A model generated the notes under the pieces. That model did no database searches. It worked only from the letters and a program-made list of their open reading frames with translations, and was not told the DNA's origin. Position numbers and translations under genes: made by a program. 64,000 bases of DNA from NCBI GenBank assembly GCA_944321465.1, contig CALULL010000011.1, positions 30,800 to 94,799 on the forward strand, read 5' to 3'. This document shows, one piece after another, positions 25,603 through 33,322 of the stretch; position 1 is the stretch's first letter; each line of letters starts with the position of its first letter. Origin of the DNA: an uncultured Bacteroides sp. GTDB lineage: Bacteria > Bacteroidota > Bacteroidia > Bacteroidales > Bacteroidaceae.

Positions 25603-26919
25603 ATGGACAAACGCATCTCAGCGCTCTGGAAGTTCCTCAGCTACGACATTTGGCGCATCACCGAGGACGAGGTTACCAAGACAACCTATTCGGTCTACAA
25701 CGTCATAAAGGCTATATGGATATGTGCCACGCGCTTCACCCAGGACCGGCTCATAAACAAGGCCGCCGCCTTGACCTACAGCACCCTGCTGGCCATCGTG
25801 CCCATCCTGGCCATCGTGTTTGCCATTGCCCGGGGCTTCGGGTTCGACAACATGGTGGAGGAGGCAGTGAGCAACCTGGGCAGCCCGACGGAGGCCACTG
25901 AGTTCATCCTTCAGTTCGTCAACTCTTACCTTGCACAGACCAAAAACGGCATCTTCATCGGCGTGGGCCTCATCATGCTGTTCTGGACGGTCGTCAATCT
26001 GGTGAACAACATGGAGACAACCTTCAACCACATCTGGCAAGTGCAGAAGGCCCGCAACATGTTCCGAAAGATAACCGACTACTTCTCCATGCTGCTGCTC
26101 ATCCCCATCCTGCTGGTGGTGTCGAGCGGTCTGTCCATCTTCATGACGACAACCTTGAAACACATCGAAAACTTCGCCCTTCTGGCACCATTGGTGAGGT
26201 TCCTCATACGGCTCATTCCTTTCGTACTTACCTGGTTCATGTTCACTGGCCTCTACCTGTTCATGCCCAACACGAAAGTAAAGTTTAAGCACGCCCTTAT
26301 CTCAGGTATCTTAGCCGGCACGGCCTACCAGCTGTTCCAGTTCTTCTACATCAACAGCCAGCTGTGGGTCTCGCGCTACAATGCCATTTATGGTAGCTTT
26401 GCCGCCTTGCCCTTGTTCCTGCTGTGGCTGCAAGGGTCGTGGACCATCTGTCTCTTTGGCGTGGAGCTGACCTACGCAGGACAAAACGTGCGCAACTTCA
26501 GCTTCGACCGCGACACACGCAACATCAGTCCCCGGTTTCGCGACTTTGTGGCCATACTCATCATGTCCCACATTGCCAAGCGATTCGACCACGGCCAGCC
26601 CCCCTATACTGCCGAAGAGCTATCCGAAGAATGCCAAATCCCCATCAGGCTGACCCAACAGACCCTCTACAAGCTACAGGAAGCAGGCATCGTGCACGAG
26701 GTCAGTGCCGATGCCAAAAGCGAGGCCACCGGGTATCAGCCCTCCATCGACACGGGCAAGCTCAGCGTAGCCCTGCTGCTGGACAGGCTGTACACCTACG
26801 GCTCGGAGGACTTCAAGATAGACCGCGAACACGAGTACAGCGAAGAGTGGCTCACGCTGCTGAAGGCCCGCGACATCTACTACAAGGAAACCAGCCACGT
26901 GCTGCTGAAAGACCTGTAG
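25603..26919 (+). CDS. YihY/BrkB family inner-membrane protein with C-terminal winged-helix-like region
   Basis: 438 residues from MDKRISALWKFLSYD. The longer ORF start at 25486 lies inside rnpB and is rejected. Residues of about 35-290 form the YihY fold (AAALTYSTLLAIVPILAIVFAIARGFG, MFRKITDYFSMLLLIPILLV, then GTAYQLFQFFYINSQ), once called ribonuclease BN but not a nuclease. The C-terminal 120 residues (PPYTAEELSEECQIP, RLTQQTLYKLQEAGIV) look like a winged helix, an extension common in Bacteroidetes. Function unknown. It follows rnpB closely. Confidence 0.9.
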   Translation: MDKRISALWKFLSYDIWRITEDEVTKTTYSVYNVIKAIWICATRFTQDRLINKAAALTYSTLLAIVPILAIVFAIARGFGFDNMVEEAVSNLGSPTEATEFILQFVNSYLAQTKNGIFIGVGLIMLFWTVVNLVNNMETTFNHIWQVQKARNMFRKITDYFSMLLLIPILLVVSSGLSIFMTTTLKHIENFALLAPLVRFLIRLIPFVLTWFMFTGLYLFMPNTKVKFKHALISGILAGTAYQLFQFFYINSQLWVSRYNAIYGSFAALPLFLLWLQGSWTICLFGVELTYAGQNVRNFSFDRDTRNISPRFRDFVAILIMSHIAKRFDHGQPPYTAEELSEECQIPIRLTQQTLYKLQEAGIVHEVSADAKSEATGYQPSIDTGKLSVALLLDRLYTYGSEDFKIDREHEYSEEWLTLLKARDIYYKETSHVLLKDL

Positions 26920-27033
26920 TCCCCTTGCACACCGCCGAACAGGACGGCGACAGACCGCCTACCCCACTCCCCCTCGGGAACCACGGGAAGACCGCCTGCC
27001 GCCGTTCTGACAACTGCCCTGCGGGCCATCGGC

Positions 27034-27636
27034 TCAGCGATACTGAAGCATCCGGCTGATGTACTTACCTATAATATCGAACTCGACGTTGACCACGCTC
27101 CCCGGGCGGATGGCATGGAAGTTGGTGTGCTCGAACGTATAAGGGATGATGGCCACCTGGAAGGAGTCGTCCGTAGGATTGCATACAGTCAGGCTTACAC
27201 CGTTCACAGTCACCGAACCTTTGTCGACCGTGAGATAGCCGCGACGTGCCATCTCGGGGTCGAAAGCATAACGGAAGGTGTAGTAGTAACTGCCCTCGGC
27301 ATCGTCCACCGCGACGCACGTGGCCGTCTGGTCGACATGTCCCTGCACGATGTGCCCGTCCAGACGTCCGTTCATCATCATGCTGCGCTCCACGTTCACC
27401 TCATCACCCACCTTGAGCAAGCCCAGGTTCGACCGGTCGAGCGTCTCCTTCATGGCCGTCACGGTGTACGTATCGCCCGTCAAGTCGACCACAGTGAGAC
27501 ACACACCATTGTGGGACACGCTTTGGTCTATCTTCAGTTCGCCCACAAACGAACACCTGAACGTGAAATGCACATTCTCCTGTTCCTTCTTCATCGCCAC
27601 CAGTGTGGCACACTCTTCTACTATACCAGAAAACAT
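27034..27636 (-). CDS. ribE: Riboflavin synthase, alpha chain
   Basis: 200 residues with two lumazine-binding repeats. The start MFSGIVEE and the related second repeat (FDPEMARRGYLTVDKGSVTVNGVSL) are diagnostic. C-terminal FEHTNF lies next to the trimer-forming helix. It dismutates two 6,7-dimethyl-8-ribityllumazine molecules to riboflavin. No FMN riboswitch is recognisable upstream. It is isolated from other rib genes. The leader contains repeat cluster E and, further up, a candidate small RNA or attenuator. Confidence 0.95.
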   Translation of the reverse strand: MFSGIVEECATLVAMKKEQENVHFTFRCSFVGELKIDQSVSHNGVCLTVVDLTGDTYTVTAMKETLDRSNLGLLKVGDEVNVERSMMMNGRLDGHIVQGHVDQTATCVAVDDAEGSYYYTFRYAFDPEMARRGYLTVDKGSVTVNGVSLTVCNPTDDSFQVAIIPYTFEHTNFHAIRPGSVVNVEFDIIGKYISRMLQYR

Positions 27637-27774
27637 AAGACTTTATATATTTGGTTTGACATGATACTCCGTGCTGTCCTTTCCCACAGGCTGCTGTCGG
27701 CAACACCCGTTCCGTCCCCCCACACCGGACAAGACAAAACCGCCTGCCACAAGCCCCCAGCCCCACCCTGAGGG

Positions 27775-27884
27775 CAAAGGTCCGCCACCCTGAGGGCAAA
27801 GGCCTGCTTCCCGGCAGGCAAAGGTCTGCCACTTGGCGGACAAAGGCGCACCCCGTTTCGGGCAAAAGGGCACAGCCTAACGGC
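27775..27884. repeat. 22-bp periodic repeat cluster E (5 units)
   Basis: The clearest example: CAAAGG begins at 27775, 27797, 27819 and 27841, and CAAAAG at 27863, exactly 22 bp apart. The first half of each unit is conserved (CAAAGGTCTGCC-like), while the second half varies as small palindromes such as CCCTGAGGG, GCCACTTGGC and CCCGTTTCGGG. It lies upstream of ribE within the presumed leader. Confidence 0.85.
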
Positions 27885-27957
27885 CCCGGGCACATTCCTC
27901 GGCCTACCGTAGCGGCAAAGGACGGGCGGACAAAGATACGAAAGCCGGGGAAACGGC

Positions 27958-28047
27958 ACAAAAAAAGCGGAGCTTTTCACAAAGACCCGCTTCTCAGTTT
28001 TCAATAGGTATTAGTTTTTTTAAGGTAAAAAGATTGTTTTCAGGATA
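27958..28047 (-). ncRNA. Candidate small RNA or attenuated leader
   Basis: On the minus strand a full Bacteroides-type promoter is visible: -33 TTTG at 28086-28083 and -7 TATATTTG at 28061-28054, with a 21-base spacer. About 60 bases downstream of the inferred start, AAGCGG/CCGCTT (with an inner CTTT/AAAG pairing) is followed by a run of seven T, a good intrinsic terminator. The product would be about 90 nt. No ORF of note is inside. It could be an independent small RNA or an attenuator for ribE, whose start is over 300 bases further on. No homologue is recognised. Confidence 0.5.
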
Positions 28048-28381
28048 ACGATGCAAATATAGACCCTTTTCCCGATACCTGCCAAATTAAAAAACATGTC
28101 CTATAACATCTTTTTCCCTTAAAAGCATTTTGGGTTTATTACCATTCTGAAGCACTTTTCCACGCTTGCCTCGCTTCTGGAAAGGTGAACACAGAAAAGT
28201 TTGGAAAAAAGCCGCAAAACAATGCTAATATCTTTTTATCACGTCACATTGCGCCGTGGTACACTTTTTTCGGAAGAACACATAGAAATGGCCGCCTTCT
28301 GCCCCTTCTTACCCTACAAGTTGGGAAAACCAGACGCAGAACGCAGCCACCTTTCCAGCCAGCCACCGGCACAAGAGAGCC

Positions 28382-29071
28382 TCAGCACTTGGGATAGCCT
28401 TCCTCCGTCCGTCCGCTATGCTTCAAGACCTTGGCATCAATAAAGAAGGCTATCTCCTCGGCTATGTTCGTGATGTGGTCGCCCGAGCGCTCCAATTTGC
28501 GGAACACACTGACCAAATCGAGGCAGAAGCGTGCGCTCTCGGGATGCTTTCCTATGTAATCGGCCAGAACATCCGACACACGTGCATTCACCTCGTCCAG
28601 CAAGTTATCCTTAGCAAAGACCTGCATGGCCAGTTCCGAGCTCTCCTGTTGCAAGGCACTGTTGGCCAAGCGCAACATTTCGAGCACCTGGTTCACCATC
28701 TCCTGTAAGCGCAGGTCCTTGAAGAGTTCACCGTCGAAAGCCACCTCCTTGCTGTTGATGACAAAGCGGGCAATGCCCTCGGCAAAGTCACCCAGACGTT
28801 CCAAGTCTGTATTTATCTTCAGCATAGCCAGCACAAAACGCAGGTCGATGGCCACGGGGTTGTAGAGGGCGATGATGTCTTCCACGCTGCTGTCTATCTT
28901 CAGTTCGAAAGCATTGACACGACGCTCGTGCACCAGCACCTGATGGGCCAGCTCGCGATTGCAAGTCAGCACGGCATCGCTCGCGCGTTCCAGTTGGTTA
29001 TACACCAGAGACCACATCTCGTCTATGTCTTTTTTAAGCAAGACGAGTTCCGATTCTATAAACTTCACCAT
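28382..29071 (-). CDS. phoU: Phosphate-transport regulator
   Basis: 229 residues, mostly alpha-helical, with the duplicated three-helix PhoU arrangement (first repeat around ELVLLKKDIDEMWSLVYNQ and DSSVEDIIALYNPVAIDLRF, second around FKDLRLQEMVNQVLEM and KLERSGDHITNIAEEI). The E/DxxxD-type metal sites (here ERSGDHITNIAEE) are present. PhoU restrains phosphate uptake and signalling through PhoR/PhoB. It is the last gene of the pstC-pstA-pstB-phoU operon, 59 bp after pstB. Confidence 0.95.
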   Translation of the reverse strand: MVKFIESELVLLKKDIDEMWSLVYNQLERASDAVLTCNRELAHQVLVHERRVNAFELKIDSSVEDIIALYNPVAIDLRFVLAMLKINTDLERLGDFAEGIARFVINSKEVAFDGELFKDLRLQEMVNQVLEMLRLANSALQQESSELAMQVFAKDNLLDEVNARVSDVLADYIGKHPESARFCLDLVSVFRKLERSGDHITNIAEEIAFFIDAKVLKHSGRTEEGYPKC

Positions 29072-29130
29072 AATTCTTCTCCTATCTTATTTATTGTTCG
29101 CTATTGCTTGTCCGTAGGGGGGCTGTGCTC

Positions 29131-29883
29131 TTAACCGAAGCGACCCGTGATGTAATTCTGCGTCTCCTGTTTCACGGGGTTGGTGAATATCGTTTTCGTA
29201 TCACCATATTCCACCATTTCGCCCATGTAAAAGAAAGCCGTCTTGTCGCTGACACGGGCGGCCTGCTGCATGTTGTGGGTTACGATGACAATCGTGTAGT
29301 CGTTCTTCAGTTCACGTATCAGTTCCTCCACTTTGGCCGTCGAAATGGGGTCGAGAGCCGAAGCCGGTTCGTCCATAAGGAGCACCGAGGGCGAGACTGC
29401 CATCGCACGTGCAATGCACAAACGCTGCTGCTGACCGCCCGACAGGGCATAGGCCGAAACCTTCAGCTTGTCCTTAACTTCGTTCCACAGTGCAGCCCCC
29501 TTCAAGGTATCTTCCACACGTTGACGAATAAATTCCTTGTCGGTGACACCGTTCACGCGCAGGCCGTAGGCCACGTTCTCGAAGATACTCTTGGGAAAGG
29601 GATTGGGACGCTGAAAGACCATGCCGACATTCTTGCGCAACTCGTCCACCTGCACCCCCTTGGCGTAGATGTCCTGTCCGTCAATGCAAATCTTTCCTGT
29701 CAGCCGGGTGTCGGGTATCAGGTCGTTCATGCGGTTCAACAGCCGCAAGAAAGTAGACTTGCCGCAGCCCGAAGGCCCGATGAAGGCCACCACATCCTTT
29801 TCCTTTATATCCATGCTTATGCCTTTCAGGGCATGAAAGCTGCCGTACCAGAAGTTTACGTCGCTCGTTTCTATTTTGTTCAT
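29131..29883 (-). CDS. pstB: Phosphate ABC transporter ATP-binding protein
   Basis: 250 residues. Walker A (GPSGCGKST), the Q-loop region ([15 protein letters not shown]), the ABC signature (LSGGQQQRL), Walker B ([12 protein letters not shown]) and the H-loop ([10 protein letters not shown]) are all present. The [16 protein letters not shown] segment is specific to PstB. It powers inorganic phosphate import together with PstA and PstC. Length standard. Confidence 0.97.
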   Translation of the reverse strand: MNKIETSDVNFWYGSFHALKGISMDIKEKDVVAFIGPSGCGKSTFLRLLNRMNDLIPDTRLTGKICIDGQDIYAKGVQVDELRKNVGMVFQRPNPFPKSIFENVAYGLRVNGVTDKEFIRQRVEDTLKGAALWNEVKDKLKVSAYALSGGQQQRLCIARAMAVSPSVLLMDEPASALDPISTAKVEELIRELKNDYTIVIVTHNMQQAARVSDKTAFFYMGEMVEYGDTKTIFTNPVKQETQNYITGRFG

Positions 29884-29958
29884 TGTATTTCGTTCTTTAG
29901 TCGTGTTACCTTATTCTATTACTTATATGCTATTGACAGAGGATGGCAAAGCCGGCCG

Positions 29959-30819
29959 TCAATTGGTCTTTACCTTCTTCTCGAAATACTTGCGCAGCGC
30001 ATTCGCCAGCAAATTTACCAAAAGAATAATAACCACCAATACCAATGCCGTGCCATAAGCTATGGGAAGTTGTGCATCAAGATCGGTGCCGCTCGTCGAG
30101 ATGACGTACAGATGGTAGGGCAAGGCCATGCACTGATCGAACACACTGCCCGGGAGCTGGGGCAGAAAATAGGCGGCACAGGTGAAGAGGATGGGAGCCG
30201 TCTCGCCCGACACACGCCCCAAAGCCAGTATAAGCCCCGTGATGATATTGGGCATACCCATTGGCAGAATGACGTGCCAGATGGTCTGCAACTTCGTGGC
30301 CCCCAGGGCACGGCTGCCTTCGCGCATACTGTCGGGAATGGCCTTCAACGCCTCCTCGGTAGTGCGTATCACCAACGGCAGGCTCAGCAAACCCAGCGTA
30401 AGCGAACCGGCCAGGATGCTGTCGCCAAACCCCAGGTAGTTGACGAACAGCGACATGCCAAACAGACCGAAGACTATGGAGGGAATGCCGCTCAAGTTGT
30501 TGGTCATCATGCGTATGAAACGCACCACCCACCCCTTGGGCGCATACTCGTTCATATAGATGCCGCTCATCACTCCCACAGGGAAAGCGAACAGGGCACT
30601 GCCTATCATCAGATACAGCGTTCCCACGATGGCGGGGAACACGCCTCCGGCCGTCATGCCGTCGGTGGGGGCTGTCGTGAGAAACTCCCAGTCGATGACA
30701 CCCACACCCTTGACGATAATGAAGCCCAGGATGTATATCAAGACAAGCACCACGGCCAGGCTGAACAGACGGAACAGGCCGAATGCAACATTCTGAGAAA
30801 AACGCTTTTTGTTCAACAT
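29959..30819 (-). CDS. pstA: Phosphate ABC transporter permease PstA
   Basis: 286 residues with six membrane helices. The EAA-like loop (VIRTTEEALKAIPDSMREGSRALGATKLQT) that docks PstB and the RVSGETAPILFT region are typical of PstA. It lies between pstC (34 bp upstream) and pstB (75 bp downstream). Forms the membrane channel with PstC. Confidence 0.96.
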   Translation of the reverse strand: MLNKKRFSQNVAFGLFRLFSLAVVLVLIYILGFIIVKGVGVIDWEFLTTAPTDGMTAGGVFPAIVGTLYLMIGSALFAFPVGVMSGIYMNEYAPKGWVVRFIRMMTNNLSGIPSIVFGLFGMSLFVNYLGFGDSILAGSLTLGLLSLPLVIRTTEEALKAIPDSMREGSRALGATKLQTIWHVILPMGMPNIITGLILALGRVSGETAPILFTCAAYFLPQLPGSVFDQCMALPYHLYVISTSGTDLDAQLPIAYGTALVLVVIILLVNLLANALRKYFEKKVKTN

Positions 30820-30853
30820 ATACTCTTACTATCTTTTTTCTGTACTACGCTCG

Positions 30854-32035
30854 TTATTTTCGTTTAGACACGGCCTCGACCGCAAAGTTTATCAGCAACG
30901 TGATGAAGAACAGCACCACGCCCAGCAGGAACAATGCCTGATAGTGTGCCCCTCCGGCAGGCGCCTCGCCCAGCTCGGCGGCTATGGTGGCAGGGATGGT
31001 GCGCAACGGCTCCAGTATGCTGTGGGGAATGACGGCAGCGTTGCCCGTCACCATGAGCACAGCCATCGTTTCGCCTACCGCACGCCCGATGCCCAGCACC
31101 ACACCCGAGGCGATACCCGACACGGAATAGGGCACGACGACCTTGTACACCGTCTGCCATTGCGACGCTCCCAGTGCCAGGCTGGCCTCACGCATGGAGC
31201 GGGGACAGTTGCGCATGGCGTCCTCAGACACGGTTATGATGGTAGGCAAGGCCATGATGGCCAGCACGATGCTACCGGCCAAGCCGCTTTCGCCCACCGG
31301 CAGGTTGAACGTCTGCTGCAACAGGGGGACAATGACGATAAGCCCGAAGAAGCCGTAGACCACCGAAGGAATGCCGCTCAGCAGCTCGACGACGGGCTTC
31401 AGCACGTTGCGCACACGCGGGTTGGCAACCTCGGACATATAGATGGCTATGGCAAGGCCAAAGGGCAAGGCAAACAGGATGGCGAAGAAGCTGACCCACA
31501 ACGTGCCCGCAATCAGCGGCAGGAAACCAAACTGCGGAGCCGGTGTCGCCGTGGGGAACCACTCGGCACCCGCAAACACGTCCTTGGGCGAGATGCTGTT
31601 GTCCGCCAGCAAGTGCACCGACTCGGGACGGACAATGAACTGCCGGGGCACGAAAGCCACCATGCCGGGGGTCTGCTCCACAAGCCGCGTGATGCAGGCA
31701 CCCACGTGCTCGTACGACGAGCCCAGTTCCTCGGGCGTGAAGCGGCTCTCGGCATCTTCCAGGCGGAACAGCTCGATAGGCTCGTCCTTGCCGCCGACCT
31801 CGCTCCAATTGGTGATTTCCTCGTCAAAGACATCCTTAATCTCGCGCGGCGACAACTCGGCCACGGGGTTGCTCTTGTTCAGAGCCAACACATAGCCGTC
31901 TTCCACCACCTTGCTGCTGAACAGGCCCAAGGCCTCCGAGAAGAGGAACAAAACGATCAGGATAATGGTGAGGCTCGTCACGAAACCGCTGCAAGCCAGC
32001 AATCCTGAAACAATTTTCTCTAAAATACTTTTCAT
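30854..32035 (-). CDS. pstC: Phosphate ABC transporter permease PstC with an inserted PstS-like periplasmic segment
   Basis: 393 residues, longer than the usual approximately 300. The C-terminal permease part is normal (EEA-like loop MREASLALGASQWQT, GRAVGETMAVLMV). Between transmembrane helix 1 and the next, about residues 48-165 form an extracytoplasmic insert. Part of it (NKSNPVAELSPREIKDVF, then ITNWSEVGGKDEPI and VEQTPGMVAFV) lines up with PstS encoded next door (HPSNPVSRLTRQQLEDIF, ITNWKQVGGEDRKI, VSQTRGAIGYV). PstC thus carries a fragment of the binding-protein fold, perhaps to dock PstS or sense its state. First gene of the pstCAB-phoU operon, divergent from pstS. Confidence 0.94.
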   Translation of the reverse strand: MKSILEKIVSGLLACSGFVTSLTIILIVLFLFSEALGLFSSKVVEDGYVLALNKSNPVAELSPREIKDVFDEEITNWSEVGGKDEPIELFRLEDAESRFTPEELGSSYEHVGACITRLVEQTPGMVAFVPRQFIVRPESVHLLADNSISPKDVFAGAEWFPTATPAPQFGFLPLIAGTLWVSFFAILFALPFGLAIAIYMSEVANPRVRNVLKPVVELLSGIPSVVYGFFGLIVIVPLLQQTFNLPVGESGLAGSIVLAIMALPTIITVSEDAMRNCPRSMREASLALGASQWQTVYKVVVPYSVSGIASGVVLGIGRAVGETMAVLMVTGNAAVIPHSILEPLRTIPATIAAELGEAPAGGAHYQALFLLGVVLFFITLLINFAVEAVSKRK

Positions 32036-32123
32036 AAACCTATCTTATTACTTTTTGGCTGCAAAGAAACCTGTGCGATGTTAAAGCGATGTGACTACCC
32101 TTTGAAAGAAGTATTTCATTAGT

Positions 32124-32141
32124 ATTACAAACCTATTACAT
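32124..32141 (-). promoter_or_regulatory. Candidate Pho box for pstC
   Basis: On the minus strand ATGTAAT and TTGTAAT repeat at an 11-bp period (32141-32135 and 32130-32124), the same geometry as the PhoB box of enterobacteria (two 7-bp direct repeats with a 4-bp gap). A degenerate -7 box lies about 11-20 bases downstream. Confidence 0.55.
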
Positions 32142-32159
32142 CCGCGCCCGGATGGTCCG

Positions 32160-32177
32160 TTGTAAAACTATTGTAAC
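32160..32177 (+). promoter_or_regulatory. Candidate Pho box for pstS
   Basis: TTGTAAA at 32160-32166 and TTGTAAC at 32171-32177, direct repeats at an 11-bp period. TATTTTG (a slightly short -7 box) starts 11 bases after the second repeat, a spacing that would let a PhoB-like activator replace the -33 element. Confidence 0.6.
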
Positions 32178-32196
32178 ATGCATTCCCGTATTTTGC

Positions 32197-32350
32197 AGCG
32201 GAAAAGCCCGCAAGCGGGCACACCTGCCCCCGGAAACGGGCACACTTGTGCCCGGCGGCGACCAGACCTGTGCCAGCGCGGGAGCAAACCTGCGCCCCCG
32301 CCGGACAACCGGAAGAGCCGCCCAGGGACAAGAGGCTACGCCCGAAGCAC
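32197..32350. repeat. 22-bp periodic repeat cluster F (7 units) in the pstS leader
   Basis: Unit starts at 32197, 32219, 32241, 32263, 32285, 32307 and 32329. Cores CACACCTGCCCC, CACACTTGTGCCC, CAGACCTGTGCC and CAAACCTGCGCCC are clear; the last two units are more degenerate. If transcription starts just after 32195, the whole cluster is in the 5' untranslated leader of pstS, about 95 bases before its start codon. Confidence 0.82.
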
Positions 32351-32443
32351 ACCTTTATTATATGGAGGAACCGCAACGGACAGCCCCGGCACAAAAGCCA
32401 AACGACACAAACCCATAAGGAAACAACCAACAAGCTAAACGAC

Positions 32444-33265
32444 ATGAAAACGATTTCCACGTATCTTCTGGCCGGCCTCTTGCTGGCCCTGACAAGCACC
32501 CGGGCAGAAGCACAACGCATCAAGGGGAGCGACACCGTGCTGCCCATCGCCCAACAGACAGCCGAGCAGTTTATGGAACAAAACCCCGACGCCCGCGTCA
32601 CCGTCACCGGGGGCGGCAGCGGCGTTGGCATCTCGGCCCTGCTCGACGGTACCACGGAGATAGCCATGGCCTCGCGCTCCATCAAGTTCAGCGAGACAAT
32701 GAAAGCCAAGGCCGCCGGGCTGGAACTGGAAGAAGTGCCAGTGGCCTACGACGCACTGGCCGTGGTCGTACACCCGTCCAACCCCGTCAGCCGACTGACA
32801 CGCCAACAGCTGGAAGACATCTTCCGGGGCAAAATCACCAACTGGAAACAAGTGGGCGGCGAGGACCGCAAAATCGTGGTCTACTCGCGCGAAACCTCGT
32901 CGGGCACCTACGAGTTCTTCAAGGAAAGCGTGCTCAAGAACAAAAACTACATGAGCAGCAGCCTCTCCATGCCTGCCACGGGAGCCATCATCCAATCCGT
33001 CAGCCAGACGCGCGGCGCCATCGGCTACGTGGGACTGGCCTACGTGTCCCGCCGCATCAAGACGCTGGCCGTCTCCTACGACGGCACCAACTTCGCCCAG
33101 CCCACTTTTGAGAACGCCCTGGACAAGACCTACCCCATTGTACGCCCGCTGTTCTATTATTACAACAAGGCCAACGCCGCCGACGTGGCCCCGCTGCTGC
33201 AATTCATCCTCTCGCCCGCCGGACAAGAAATCATAAAGGAAAGCGGATATATACCCGTGAAATAA
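32444..33265 (+). CDS. pstS: Phosphate-binding periplasmic protein
   Basis: 273 residues with a signal peptide (cleavage near AEAQ, residues 21-24). Phosphate-contact motifs are visible: KGSDTVLP, TGGGSGVGISALLDGTTEIAMASR, and ETSSGTYEFF. It captures inorganic phosphate and hands it to PstCA. The ORF extends upstream to 32246, but that part crosses the repeat cluster and lacks a signal. It is divergent from pstCAB-phoU, with its own Pho-box-like element. Confidence 0.96.
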   Translation: MKTISTYLLAGLLLALTSTRAEAQRIKGSDTVLPIAQQTAEQFMEQNPDARVTVTGGGSGVGISALLDGTTEIAMASRSIKFSETMKAKAAGLELEEVPVAYDALAVVVHPSNPVSRLTRQQLEDIFRGKITNWKQVGGEDRKIVVYSRETSSGTYEFFKESVLKNKNYMSSSLSMPATGAIIQSVSQTRGAIGYVGLAYVSRRIKTLAVSYDGTNFAQPTFENALDKTYPIVRPLFYYYNKANAADVAPLLQFILSPAGQEIIKESGYIPVK

Positions 33266-33287
33266 CTGCATAAACAAAAAATAGTCG

Positions 33288-33295
33288 TATTTTTG
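33288..33295 (+). promoter_or_regulatory. -7 box of glnS
   Basis: TATTTTTG, TAnnTTTG consensus, 27 bp before the chosen ATG. It shows glnS is transcribed separately from pstS and rules out the earlier in-frame start at 33293. Confidence 0.6.
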
Positions 33296-33322
33296 CACCC
33301 AAGACGAAACATACAGCGACTT

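Larger units (their letters stand above)
27637..28381. other. Long intergenic region upstream of ribE and downstream of phoU
   Basis: About 745 bases without a credible gene. It holds repeat cluster E (27775-27884), a candidate minus-strand small RNA or leader with promoter and terminator (27958-28086), and an A+T-rich stretch to about 28250 with no recognised feature. ORFs drawn here are short and unlike any protein. Confidence 0.6.
32036..32443. other. Divergent pstC/pstS regulatory region
   Basis: 408 bases holding two oppositely oriented candidate Pho boxes (32124-32141 and 32160-32177), a -7-like TATTTTG for pstS at 32189-32195, and repeat cluster F (32197-32350), which would lie in the pstS leader. 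The layout implies shared phosphate control of both transcripts. Confidence 0.6.

Noticed and set aside
26935-27025. Possible 22-bp repeat units between the YihY-type gene and ribE
   Set aside because: Only loose similarity (CAGACCGCC) without regular spacing.
27637-27780. FMN riboswitch upstream of ribE
   Set aside because: The conserved FMN-element segments (AGGGTGAAATTC, GCGGTGAT-like) could not be found on the minus strand; only the repeat cluster and a hairpin are there.
27775-27884. CRISPR array as an explanation for the 22-bp repeats
   Set aside because: There is no alternation of invariant repeats with unique spacers, the period is too short, units are degenerate and no cas genes are present.
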